From assembly GCF_900289145.1 (NCBI RefSeq), contig NZ_OKQO01000003.1, positions 124,001 to 188,000 of the forward strand: 64,000 nt of DNA, written 5' to 3'. Shown here piece after piece: positions 17,271 through 25,305 of the stretch (the stretch's first letter is position 1; each line of letters begins with the position of its first letter). A model generated the notes under the pieces. It was not told the origin of the DNA. It saw only the letters and a list, made by a program, of their open reading frames with translations, and did no database searches. The position numbers and the translations under genes were made by a program. The DNA is from Neobittarella massiliensis (ex Bilen et al. 2018) (GTDB lineage Bacteria; Bacillota; Clostridia; Oscillospirales; Ruminococcaceae).

Positions 17271-17296
17271 GCCCCTTGTAAAACAGGGGCTTTTTT
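17271..17296 (+). terminator. Terminator-like hairpin, + strand
   Basis: GCCCCTTGT and ACAGGGGC form a short stem with one bulge, followed by TTTTTT on the + strand. No + strand gene ends here. It may block antisense transcription through guaD or act as a leader attenuator of the lipoprotein gene at 17375. Confidence 0.5.
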
Positions 17297-17374
17297 GATA
17301 TGGTAGACACAGAAAAGAGCTGCCGCACGGTGCTGTTTGAGGCGCCCGGCAGAAAAAAGAGGAGGAGTATACAG

Positions 17375-18055
17375 GTGAAGAGTATGCGCAGACTTTTAGT
17401 GGTGCTGCTGGCCGGCGGGGTACTGCTGGCCGGCTGTTCGCTGCCGGGCAAAAAAGACGGGGCTAAGAGCGGGGCCCAGAGCAGTGCGCCGTCATCTTCG
17501 GCGGCCAGCAGCAAAGAGGAGGAGACGTTTGTATTTGCCCGGGGCAGTTGGGCGGGCGAGCGGTTTGAAAACCAGTCGCTGGGAGTGGTGTTTACGCTGC
17601 CGGCGGGCTGGTCGGCCTACACTGACGAGCAGATTGACGCCATGATGGACAGCGGCGCCGACAATTTGTCGGACGGACAGCAGCAGGGGTATGAGCAGTC
17701 GAAGCAGCAGACCATATTTGATATGGTGGCCACTGCGGCCGAGGGGCTGCCGGCGGTACAGCTGGCGGCCGAGAAGATGCCGGTGGCGGCGCTGACCGAG
17801 AAAAACTACCTGCAGATACTGAAAAAACAGCTGGAGGCGGTAGCGGCGCCCCAGTATGATACCAGTGCTGATGTTTTTTCGCTGGAGGTGGCCCAGGAGA
17901 CTTTTCAGGTGCTGCCGGTCACGGCGGAAGGGGTACACCAGTGGTATATGGTGCGCCAGCAGGGAGATTACATGGTGACCATCATCGCCACCTTTGCCGA
18001 GGGGCAGGAGGAGACGATGCGTCAGGTACTGCAGCAGAACTTTGCTGCCCTGTAA
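17375..18055 (+). CDS. Lipoprotein, PsbP-like
   Basis: A 226-residue predicted lipoprotein. The N-terminus is MKSMRRLL followed by a hydrophobic core and the lipobox LLAGC, so the mature protein should be tethered to the outer face of the membrane. A Ser/Ala-rich linker (about residues 30-55) precedes a single domain. That domain contains ENQSLGVVFTLPAGWSAYT and ends in a motif like YMVTIIATFAEGQEETMRQV, a layout like PsbP/DUF1795 lipoproteins. No catalytic residues can be assigned. The GTG at 17375 lies 7 nt after GGAGGAG. The gene is monocistronic with a strong terminator; function is unknown. Confidence 0.8.
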   Translation: MKSMRRLLVVLLAGGVLLAGCSLPGKKDGAKSGAQSSAPSSSAASSKEEETFVFARGSWAGERFENQSLGVVFTLPAGWSAYTDEQIDAMMDSGADNLSDGQQQGYEQSKQQTIFDMVATAAEGLPAVQLAAEKMPVAALTEKNYLQILKKQLEAVAAPQYDTSADVFSLEVAQETFQVLPVTAEGVHQWYMVRQQGDYMVTIIATFAEGQEETMRQVLQQNFAAL

Positions 18056-18069
18056 AGACAGTTAGAAAT

Positions 18070-18105
18070 AAAAAGCGCCGAAGAATGGCTCTTCGGCGCT
18101 TTTTG
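18070..18105. terminator. Bidirectional terminator
   Basis: The stem AAAAGCGCCGAAGA / TCTTCGGCGCTTTT has A and T runs on both sides. It is shared by the lipoprotein gene (+) and the acetyltransferase gene (-). Confidence 0.9.
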
Positions 18106-18131
18106 TTTACAGGAGCGCGCGGGTGCGGAGG

Positions 18132-18635
18132 CTATTTTAAACACCACCAACAGCCGCTTTTTTGCGGGTAGGGCAGAAATCCGCAGCGCTTGAGCACCCG
18201 CTGCGAGGCGGCGCCTTGGGGGAGCGGGTCGGTCTCGGCCAGCACAGAGGTGACAGCAGGCTGATCGAGTGCCCAGCGGCAGAGTTCGGACACTGCCTCG
18301 GTCATGTAGCCCTGGTGGTAAAATGCCTGGCCCAGGCCGTAGCCGATCTCGACCCGACCGCTGGCATCGGGTGCTCCTTTCCACACGGCGGAGCCGACGA
18401 TGCTGCGGTCGCTGCGGCGCATGAGCAGCCAAAAGCTGTGCCACATATAGTTTGTACCGGCGGCCGCGGCCGCTGACGCCTGGGCGCACACGACCTGCAA
18501 AAAGGGGCCGGACAGCGGCTCGCCCCGGTAGGTGCAGCCGAGTGCGGCCTCCAGCGCGGGCAGATCGTGTACCCACAGCTGCATTTGGGCAGGGGAGAGG
18601 GGAAAGATGGAGAGCCTTGGCGTGAGACGGTGCAT
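18132..18635 (-). CDS. GNAT family N-acetyltransferase
   Basis: A 167-residue acyl-CoA transferase of the GNAT superfamily, RimJ/RimL-like. The second half has the expected order: a beta-strand IVGSAVWKGAPDASGRVEIGYGLG, the acetyl-CoA-binding GQAFYHQGYMTEA and the terminal AASQRVLKRCGF. The first half (PAQMQLWVHDLPALEAAL) matches the DUF-type N-terminus of 'GNAT_3' proteins that modify proteins or small amines. Its start lies 13 nt after the degenerate amidohydrolase gene and has AAAGGAG upstream, so the two are probably co-transcribed. Substrate is unknown. Confidence 0.85.
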   Translation of the reverse strand: MHRLTPRLSIFPLSPAQMQLWVHDLPALEAALGCTYRGEPLSGPFLQVVCAQASAAAAAGTNYMWHSFWLLMRRSDRSIVGSAVWKGAPDASGRVEIGYGLGQAFYHQGYMTEAVSELCRWALDQPAVTSVLAETDPLPQGAASQRVLKRCGFLPYPQKSGCWWCLK

Positions 18636-18648
18636 AGCAGTGCTCCTT

Positions 18649-19713
18649 TTACCGGTGGGGCGAGGTTTGGTGAACGGCGCCGGCAGTTGACTGGGCAAAC
18701 AGGTGCAGCTGCTCGCCGTTTTTGATGACCGACTGCACCCGGATATCGCCCAGCTCGTTGGGGCGCACCTTGAGGGGGTTGTCGCTGAGCAGCACCAGAT
18801 CGGCCCGGGCACCGGGCTGGAGGATGCCTTTTTGATCCTCCTCGAAATACAGGTAGGCCGGGCGGTAGGCGGCGATCTTGAGCGCCTGCAGCGGCAGCAC
18901 CTCGCCCAGTATGAGCCGCCGCATGGCCGAGAGTGGCCGGGGCAGCGCCTCGGGCAGGGGGGAGGGGGCGCCCGCGAACTGCAGCGCGCTGCTAGAGAGC
19001 GCTCTCACGTCGAGCGGCTGGGGGCAGGTGATGACCGGGCGGTAGGTGCAGCACTCGGTGCTCTTTTGCAGGGCAGCGGCGAAGTTGTCGGCAAACTGGC
19101 GGGCCAGCTGCGGGCTTTGGCAGTGGGCCACCAGCTGCATGTGCCTGGCCAAGCTGTACTGGACGATGCGCCGCAGCTCCTGATCGCGGTAGCGGTCGGG
19201 CCGGTCGAGCACGATATACAAGCTGGCGATGCGCAGCCGCCCCAGCCCACAGCGCTGCCCGCTGCCCAGGTACTCGGCATTTTGCGGCAGCACCTGCTCG
19301 GCGATATCGATATGTATACTGGCCTGTACGTCGGTGCACACCAGACCCTGCCCGGCGGCGGTGCGCAGCAGGGTAAAGTCGGCCGGGGTGCGGCAGCAGC
19401 TGCCCACTGTGGTGACCCCCCGCAACAGCAGTGCCCGCTGGGCCCGCTGCAGCTGAGCGACCGACTGCAAATAGCCCGGCTGGGCCTGGTGCCCGGCCAG
19501 GTGCAGCAGGCTGGCCTGCCCGTCGACAAAGCCCGGGAGCAGGGTGGCGCCCTGCAGGTCGCAGGGCTCGACATCGTCGCCGGCGCGCTGGATGAGCGCA
19601 TCCGGCTCGCCGACGGCCAGCACCCGCCCACCGTCGGTGAGCAGGGCGGCGGCGTATACGTCGCGGTCGGCAGTGACGATATCACCGCCGTAGTAGAGGA
19701 CTTTTCGTGCCAT
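18649..19713 (-). CDS. Degenerate amidohydrolase-family protein
   Basis: A 354-residue protein related to YtcJ-like amidohydrolases but shortened and missing key residues. The N-terminal beta-domain (KVLYYGGDIVTADRDVYA) and the C-terminal KGILQPGARADLVLLSDNPL are typical. At the position of the metal-binding HxH the protein reads GFVDGQASLLHL, whereas the full-length relative at 54695-56293 reads GFIDPHSHF. About 180 residues of the central barrel are also absent compared with that relative. It is therefore unlikely to be a metal-dependent hydrolase as it stands. The frame is intact and starts with ATG at 19713, so it may have a binding or structural role or be a decaying copy. A GNAT gene follows closely. 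Confidence 0.75.
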   Translation of the reverse strand: MARKVLYYGGDIVTADRDVYAAALLTDGGRVLAVGEPDALIQRAGDDVEPCDLQGATLLPGFVDGQASLLHLAGHQAQPGYLQSVAQLQRAQRALLLRGVTTVGSCCRTPADFTLLRTAAGQGLVCTDVQASIHIDIAEQVLPQNAEYLGSGQRCGLGRLRIASLYIVLDRPDRYRDQELRRIVQYSLARHMQLVAHCQSPQLARQFADNFAAALQKSTECCTYRPVITCPQPLDVRALSSSALQFAGAPSPLPEALPRPLSAMRRLILGEVLPLQALKIAAYRPAYLYFEEDQKGILQPGARADLVLLSDNPLKVRPNELGDIRVQSVIKNGEQLHLFAQSTAGAVHQTSPHR

Positions 19714-19904
19714 GATGAGGTGGCGTTCCTTTCTGCTGTGAGCCCGCGCACAGGTGTGCGGGCAGCTGTGTTTTTTAGTGGGGACTGCCCGCCGCCGGCG
19801 ACAGAGCCGGGATACGGACCACCGGGGTGTGGCGGGCAGGATCAAAACAAGACACAGTGTACTATACCGGCGAGAACGCGCCGCGAATAATTTGTGAATT
19901 TTTG

Positions 19905-19949
19905 TAAAACACCGCCCCACACAGGCCCGAAAAGGGGTGTGGAGCGGTG
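19905..19949 (-). terminator. Terminator of xpt-phosphoesterase operon
   Basis: CACCGCCCCACAC / GTGTGGAGCGGTG pairs with one mismatch and is followed on the minus strand by TTTTAC. Confidence 0.7.
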
Positions 19950-19974
19950 CTTTATATCTGCGGGCCGACTGGCT

Positions 19975-20865
19975 TTAGCGCAGGGTGAGCAGGATCACCT
20001 CGGGGCGATTTTGTACCCGCAGGGGAAAAAAGCTGTTGCCCAGCCCGCGGCTGACCAGCAGCGCCGGCCCGTGCGGGCGGCTGCCGCTTGGCAGGCGCTG
20101 GCCGCGGCAGTTGAACAGCCCGGCGGTGTAGCGGGGAAAGAGCCCCTGGCCCGGGGCGATGAGCCCTTGGGGGAAAGGAAAGCGGATCTGCCCGCCGTGG
20201 GCGTGACCGGACAGCTGCAGCGAGAACGAGTGGCGGCTGTGGCCGCCACCGCCTTTTTGGCAAAACTGCTCGGGGTAGTGGGTGAGCAGGAGACGGGGGC
20301 CGGGGCGCTGCGCCAGCGCGGCAAAGAGCTGGGAGTAGGGGTCTGGCGCCGGGCCGCCGCGCCGGGAGAGGTACTGGCCGTAAGTGACGCCGCGCCGCTC
20401 GTCGAGGCCCAGCAGGCTCACCGGGCCGGCGGCGGTGTGCAGGGTGAGCAGGTCATCGCACAGCACCTGTACCCCGCCCCGCTCCAGATAGGGGCGTATC
20501 TGCGGCCAGCGACCGCTGCGGTGCTCGTGATTGCCGGGCACGAAGACCACCGGTGCGACGGCGGTGAGCCGGATGAGCGCGTTGGCGGTGCGGCGCCAGG
20601 CGCTGTCTTTGGCGTCGATCCAGTCACCGGTGACGCAGATGAGCTGGGGCTCCAGCTGGACAGCCATCTGGTACAGCGCCCGCCCGCCGCGGCCAAAGCT
20701 AGCGCTGTGCAGATCGGAGAGGTGCAGTACCCGCAGCGGGGCGTCGAGCCCCAGATCGAGTACCGGCCGGCTGACCTGCAGGCAGTGGTTTTGGCAGTAA
20801 AAGTAAAAGGCCGCGGAGCCCACCAGCGCCGCGGCCAATATACCTGCCCATAAACTGTACGGCAC
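19975..20865 (-). CDS. Membrane-anchored metallophosphoesterase
   Basis: A 296-residue calcineurin-like phosphoesterase of the YkuE/YaeI type. One N-terminal hydrophobic segment (about residues 5-24) anchors it. The dinuclear metal motifs appear in order: LHLSDLHSASFG (about 47), CVTGDWIDAKDS, VPGNHEHRSG (about 112), LLTHYPEQF and LSGHAHGGQI (about 218). These bind Mn/Fe/Zn and hydrolyse phosphoesters; YkuE-type enzymes have been linked to the cell envelope. The GTG start at 20865 overlaps the last base of the xpt stop codon (TAGTG), so translation should be coupled to Xpt. The substrate and the reason for linkage to purine salvage are unknown. Confidence 0.87.
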   Translation of the reverse strand: MPYSLWAGILAAALVGSAAFYFYCQNHCLQVSRPVLDLGLDAPLRVLHLSDLHSASFGRGGRALYQMAVQLEPQLICVTGDWIDAKDSAWRRTANALIRLTAVAPVVFVPGNHEHRSGRWPQIRPYLERGGVQVLCDDLLTLHTAAGPVSLLGLDERRGVTYGQYLSRRGGPAPDPYSQLFAALAQRPGPRLLLTHYPEQFCQKGGGGHSRHSFSLQLSGHAHGGQIRFPFPQGLIAPGQGLFPRYTAGLFNCRGQRLPSGSRPHGPALLVSRGLGNSFFPLRVQNRPEVILLTLR

Positions 20866-21440
20866 TAGGGGGCAAAGGTGATGGTATCATCGGTCATGGA
20901 CTCGATGATGGCCAGCGATTCCAGCCGGACGCCTTTTTCGCGGATGAGCTGGCCGCCGTCCTGGAAGCCCTTCTCGATGACGATGCCGCAGCCGGCCACT
21001 TTGGCCCCGGCCTGCGCCACGATCTCGAGCAGGCCCAGCAGCGCCTGCCCTTTGGCCAGAAAGTCGTCGATGATGAGGATGTTGTCGTCGGGCGAGAGGA
21101 ATTTGCGCTCCATCTGGATGGTGTACACGCCGCCGCGGGTGTAAGAGCGGACCTGTGCGGTGAGCAGCTCGCCGTCGAGATTTTTGGAGAGCGTTTTTTT
21201 GGCGAAGACTACCGGCACGTTGCCGAAGTGCTGGGCCACGATGGCGGCGATGCCGATACCGGAGGCCTCGACGGTGATGATCTTGGTGATCTTTTCGCCG
21301 GCGAAGCGGCGGGCAAATTCGCGCCCCAGCTCGTTAAACAGCGCCACGTCCATCTGGTGGTTCAAGAAGCTGTCGACCTTTAGGATATGGCCGGGTTTGA
21401 CCTTGCCGTCTTTTAAAATGCGCTCTTTTAGCAGTTGCAT
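20865..21440 (-). CDS. xpt: Xanthine phosphoribosyltransferase
   Basis: A 191-residue cytosolic enzyme that converts xanthine and PRPP to XMP. The N-terminus MQLLKERILKDGKVKPGHILKVDSFLNHQMD and the PRPP-binding loop IIDDFLAKGQALLGL are characteristic of Xpt. Length agrees with the B. subtilis enzyme (194). The ATG at 21440 has GGGGGT upstream. It is the first gene of a two-gene operon with a metallophosphoesterase. Upstream is an extended -10 (TGGTATGAT, minus strand, 21509-21517). I looked for a guanine riboswitch, which often controls xpt, and did not find one. Confidence 0.95.
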   Translation of the reverse strand: MQLLKERILKDGKVKPGHILKVDSFLNHQMDVALFNELGREFARRFAGEKITKIITVEASGIGIAAIVAQHFGNVPVVFAKKTLSKNLDGELLTAQVRSYTRGGVYTIQMERKFLSPDDNILIIDDFLAKGQALLGLLEIVAQAGAKVAGCGIVIEKGFQDGGQLIREKGVRLESLAIIESMTDDTITFAP

Positions 21441-21587
21441 ACGTTGACCCCCTACGTGCTGTGCCGCAGGCGACGCGCCGCCCGCGGGTCGAATTTTGTC
21501 GTGCAACTATCATACCACATCTCACGGGCCGGTTCCACCCCTTTGCTGTTCTGCAGTTAAAACGAGCTATTGGTATATGTACACATA

Positions 21588-21616
21588 TTGCGTTTTGTGA
21601 CAAAAACTAGTATACT
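21588..21616 (+). promoter_or_regulatory. Promoter of diguanylate cyclase gene
   Basis: TTGCGT (21588-21593) is followed by a 17-nt spacer and TATACT (21611-21616). Confidence 0.6.
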
Positions 21617-21686
21617 TATTTTTTAGTAAAATACTCCAATTTTAAAGCTTTGCGGGACAGGGTTGAGGAGAGGCGGGGGAGAGCGG

Positions 21687-23546
21687 GTGGACCGGAGAAA
21701 AAAGCGGCATGTGGGCTGGACCATCGGTCTGTTTTTGGCTTTTTTACTGTTGGCGGCGGTGCTGATGAGCGGGCTGTTTGCCGGTTACCGCGCGCGGGTG
21801 CAAAAGCTGTTTGTAGATATGGCGGTGCAGGACATGCGCGGCAGCGCGATGGCTCGCCGGCAGGTGGTGCAGGCGGATATCGACGACGCCACCGACACGC
21901 TGCAGAGCATGGCCGCGGCTATCCAGACGGCCGACAGCGCGGACAGAGCGTGGATCGACCGCTATATCAGCGCGGTGCGCGGAGAGCAGGGCAGCGGTGC
22001 CGTGACCTATTTGACTGCAGAGGAGCTGGCTGCCGGCGCAGCGGACTACACCCCGCAGGAGCAGGAGGGCCTGGAGGAGCTGCGCCGGGGCCAGACGGTG
22101 GTGACCCCGCTGTATGCGGGCCGGGGCGAGGCGGGCGGCTATACCTTTTATGTGGCGGCGGCGGTGCTGCGGCAGGGGCAGCTGACAGGGGTGCTCTACT
22201 GTTCTATCTGCGGTGAGATGCTCACCGGGCCGACGGGGGAAAAGACCATCTACGGTGCCGGAGAGAGCTACCTGGTGTACGGCAGTGGCACGCTGGTGGT
22301 GCTGGCGGGAGACGGCGCCCCCAGAGAGCTGGACCTGGTTGCCGAGCTGCGGCGACAACAGGTGCCCGACGAGCAGGTCGCGCAGCTGCAGGCTGCGCTG
22401 GAAAGCGGCGAGAGCACAGTGGTGCGCATTGCCCAGCCGGGTGGGCAGGGCTCGTATGTGGCGGTGGAGGACCTGGGCTATAACGGCTGGCGGCTGTTTT
22501 GCTGTATGCGCACTACCCGCATGACCGGGCACCCCACGGCGATCTTGCGCTACACGGTGATCTTGGCGGTGGCGCTCATCGCGCTGCTGGCACTGCTGGG
22601 CGGCGTGGGTGTTTGGCTGTTTTGGGGCCAGCGCCGCCGGCTGCGGATGGAGGAGGAGCGGTACGCGCTGCTGGCCCGCTTTTCGGACACGGTGCTGCTG
22701 GAGTACGATCACCGCGACAAGACGCTGCAGTTTACCCCCAACGTACAAAACCAGTTCGCCGTGGCGCAGCTGAACATGCGCTATACCGGCCGGGGGCAGG
22801 GGGGACTATCGGTACTGCACCCGCAGGATGCGGTGCTGCTTGACTCGCTGCTCAAAAAGGCGGCCAGTTTGGCACCGGGCCAAAACGACAGCTGCCAGCT
22901 GCGCATGTGGGGCCGGGATGGGCGCTACCACTGGATGCGCTGCCAGTACCAGACGCTCTATGACGCGCGCACCGGACGGCCGGAGCGCAGCATCGGCAAG
23001 CTGATGGACATCAGTGAACAAAAGCGCAAGGAGGAGGCGCTGCGGCGGCGCTCGGCGCTGGACCGGGCCACCAGCACCTTTAATAAAGCGGCGCTGGAGG
23101 AACAGGTGGGGGAGCTGCTGCAGGGCGGCACCAAGGGATTTTTGTTCATGATCGACCTGGATGATTTTAAGCGGGTCAACGACTGCTGCGGCCATGCGGC
23201 CGGCGATGCGCTGCTGCGCGCGGTGGGCACCGGCCTGCGCCACTGCTTTCGGCAGGAGGACATGGTGGGCCGCGTGGGCGGCGACGAATTTGCGGTGTTT
23301 ATGGTGGGGGCGCACAGCGACGAGATCGTGCAGCGCCGCGCCGCCCGCATCATCAGTTCTATCAGCACCATCCACCTGCCGGACCTGCCCGGCCACGCGG
23401 TGACTGCCAGTGTGGGCGTTGCCCGAACTGCCGACCGGGACGATTACCAGGCGCTTTACGGCCGGGCCGACCAGGCGATGTACCGGGCCAAACGCGGTGG
23501 CAAGAACCGCTTTTGCCTGTATAGGGATACCGGAGAGACCGAGTGA
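21687..23546 (+). CDS. Membrane diguanylate cyclase (PAS-GGDEF)
   Basis: A 619-residue sensor predicted to make cyclic di-GMP. The first transmembrane helix is at about 10-33 and the second at about 288-312, with an extracytoplasmic Cache-like domain between them. A cytoplasmic PAS-like domain (about 330-450, with LEYDHRDKTLQF and WMRCQYQTLYDA) leads into a GGDEF domain (about 465-615). The signature VGRVGGDEFAVF is intact, and FLFMIDLDDFKRVND and GHAAGDALLRAV fit an active enzyme. No RxxD inhibitory motif is obvious. The GTG at 21687 is preferred because GGGGGAG lies 6 nt upstream; the upstream TTG at 21663 is possible. It is monocistronic. The ligand is unknown. Confidence 0.9.
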   Translation: MDRRKKRHVGWTIGLFLAFLLLAAVLMSGLFAGYRARVQKLFVDMAVQDMRGSAMARRQVVQADIDDATDTLQSMAAAIQTADSADRAWIDRYISAVRGEQGSGAVTYLTAEELAAGAADYTPQEQEGLEELRRGQTVVTPLYAGRGEAGGYTFYVAAAVLRQGQLTGVLYCSICGEMLTGPTGEKTIYGAGESYLVYGSGTLVVLAGDGAPRELDLVAELRRQQVPDEQVAQLQAALESGESTVVRIAQPGGQGSYVAVEDLGYNGWRLFCCMRTTRMTGHPTAILRYTVILAVALIALLALLGGVGVWLFWGQRRRLRMEEERYALLARFSDTVLLEYDHRDKTLQFTPNVQNQFAVAQLNMRYTGRGQGGLSVLHPQDAVLLDSLLKKAASLAPGQNDSCQLRMWGRDGRYHWMRCQYQTLYDARTGRPERSIGKLMDISEQKRKEEALRRRSALDRATSTFNKAALEEQVGELLQGGTKGFLFMIDLDDFKRVNDCCGHAAGDALLRAVGTGLRHCFRQEDMVGRVGGDEFAVFMVGAHSDEIVQRRAARIISSISTIHLPDLPGHAVTASVGVARTADRDDYQALYGRADQAMYRAKRGGKNRFCLYRDTGETE

Positions 23547-23563
23547 AGGAAAAGCAGTGAAAG

Positions 23564-23611
23564 AAAAAGCAGCCCCGGCCACCCCCGAAAAAGCAGCCCC
23601 GGCCACCCCCG
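23564..23611 (+). repeat. 24-nt tandem duplication of a terminator arm
   Basis: Two exact 24-nt copies (23564-23587 and 23588-23611), each an A-run then GCAGCCCCGGCCACCCCCG, sit before their single complementary arm GGGTGGCCGGGGCTGC (23617-23632). Either copy can pair with that arm. Confidence 0.9.
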
Positions 23612-23636
23612 AAAAAGGGTGGCCGGGGCTGCTTTT
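23588..23636. terminator. Bidirectional terminator with duplicated arm
   Basis: GCAGCCCCGGCCACCC / GGGTGGCCGGGGCTGC (16 bp) is followed by TTTT on the + strand and TTTTT on the minus strand. It serves the diguanylate cyclase gene and the convergent ABC permease gene. Confidence 0.85.
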
Positions 23637-23652
23637 GGCGGCGGGCAAGAGA

Positions 23653-25305
23653 TCACTTGACCCGAAATGTTTTGGGGGCAAAGCGGTAGACCAGCAGGAG
23701 CGCCACGGTCATGTAGACGACGGTGGAAAGACTGACCACGACGGCAAAGCCCCGGGGCTCGACCTTTATTTGCAAGCAGAGGTAGCACAGCAGGTAAACG
23801 GCCATGTTGACCAGCTTGTAGAAGGGGTTTTTCATGTTGAGATCGGTGGTATAGGGCTGGAAGATATAGTAGCAAAACAGGTGATGTACCGCGAAAAACA
23901 GCGACAGGCAGAGCAGTGAGAGCATGAAGGGGATCATCTGGTCGGGCGGCCAGTGGTCGCCGGCCAGCGCCACGACCCCGCCGACGGCGGCGCACATGGC
24001 CGCGCCCACCAGCAGATTGAACCCGCCGACGTAGAGCATGCGGCGGCGGAAGGTCTCGAGCACGGCGCGGCGGGAGCGGGAAAAGCTGTAGCGCAGCAGG
24101 GCGATATCGCAGTTATAGAACATGGCGCGGGGGATGCGCTCGCACTGACTGGTGGCCATGTACATGCAGAACACGAACACCGGCAGGATGCCGGTGACCG
24201 CTGCCGCCCCGGTGTAGGCCAGCTGGGGAGACAGGATGCACAGCAGCACCAGCAGTAAAAACAGGGCGCCGATGACCGCCAGCTCGATGAGGATGGGCTT
24301 TAGCACCATGCGGCGGTGGCGGTCGAAAAACAGGGCGTTGAGGTAGTCGAAGCCGTGGCGGTGGGCAAAGCGGCCGGGCTGCAGGCTCTCTTGCCGCAGG
24401 TCTTCGTCTTTGAGCTTGACCCCGGCAAACAGCGCCTGGCTCTGGGCCTTTTTGGGGTCGAGCACCGCCTCGCTGAGGTTGGTGGTGGCCTGCGACAGAC
24501 CGGTGTAGACGCTGTAGGTCTTTAAGTAGTGCAGGCCCAGACCGCCCAGCACCAAAAACAGCAGTGCGCCCGGCAAACTGACTGCCCAGTGGTGGCGCAC
24601 CAGCGGCGCCAGGCCCGGAAACAGCAGCGGCAGATAGCCCAACAGCAGGCACAGACCGGCAAAGCCCCAGGTGATGAGATACTTTTTGACCAGCACGATA
24701 CCGCACTTGTCGAACAAAAACAGATGCAGGGCCTCGCCGGCCAGATGCAGCCCCACCACCATGACCGGCAGCACCAGACAACTGACCAGCGGCAGACCGG
24801 CCAGCAGACCGAAGATGAGGGAGGCCGGCAGGAAAAATACCAGGTCGGTAAGGTGATCGAACACCACCGTACTGTAGATGAAACGGCCCGGCTCCATGCC
24901 CAGCAGTTTGATACAGGTGTAGCGCAAAAAGTCGGTATTGGCGGTGTGGGCGTTCAGCACTGCGCCGCCGATGCTCATCATGAGCAGGACCCATACGAAC
25001 AGGCCTTGGCGGGTGGCTTTGGCGGCGTTTTCGAGCATGAGAAAGGCGGGCAGATAGGCGACAAGGCCGATGTAGAGCGCCTTGTAGAAAAAGCGCATGA
25101 GCTGCTTGAGAATGGCAAACACCCCGCACAGCGCTGTTTTCAGGCTGCCGTCGGCGTAGATGCTGTCGCCGGCCAGGCGGCCCAGCAGGGGGATACGCTT
25201 AAAATAGTAGATAAATTTGTTGGCGGTGAGCGCTGCCTGTACGGTGAATACAGTGATCAGCGTGCTGGCGAAGTCGCTGTTTTTTTGCGTTTGCTCCACG
25301 GCCAT
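23653..25305 (-). CDS. ABC transporter membrane subunit
   Basis: A 550-residue polytopic membrane protein with about 12 hydrophobic segments. It is encoded directly after an ABC ATPase and is presumably its membrane partner. I do not recognise a specific permease family; it resembles large ABC-2 type exporter subunits with two sets of helices around a soluble loop (about residues 280-340, including DPKKAQSQALFAGVKLKDED). The ATG start at 25305 shares one base with the ATPase stop codon (TGATG) and lies next to a GGAGG site, indicating coupled translation. Cargo is unknown. Confidence 0.8.
   Translation of the reverse strand: MAVEQTQKNSDFASTLITVFTVQAALTANKFIYYFKRIPLLGRLAGDSIYADGSLKTALCGVFAILKQLMRFFYKALYIGLVAYLPAFLMLENAAKATRQGLFVWVLLMMSIGGAVLNAHTANTDFLRYTCIKLLGMEPGRFIYSTVVFDHLTDLVFFLPASLIFGLLAGLPLVSCLVLPVMVVGLHLAGEALHLFLFDKCGIVLVKKYLITWGFAGLCLLLGYLPLLFPGLAPLVRHHWAVSLPGALLFLVLGGLGLHYLKTYSVYTGLSQATTNLSEAVLDPKKAQSQALFAGVKLKDEDLRQESLQPGRFAHRHGFDYLNALFFDRHRRMVLKPILIELAVIGALFLLLVLLCILSPQLAYTGAAAVTGILPVFVFCMYMATSQCERIPRAMFYNCDIALLRYSFSRSRRAVLETFRRRMLYVGGFNLLVGAAMCAAVGGVVALAGDHWPPDQMIPFMLSLLCLSLFFAVHHLFCYYIFQPYTTDLNMKNPFYKLVNMAVYLLCYLCLQIKVEPRGFAVVVSLSTVVYMTVALLLVYRFAPKTFRVK

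Noticed and set aside
21441-21514. Guanine riboswitch upstream of xpt
   Set aside because: The leader is about 60 nt with no three-way junction consensus. Only a GC-rich hairpin is seen.
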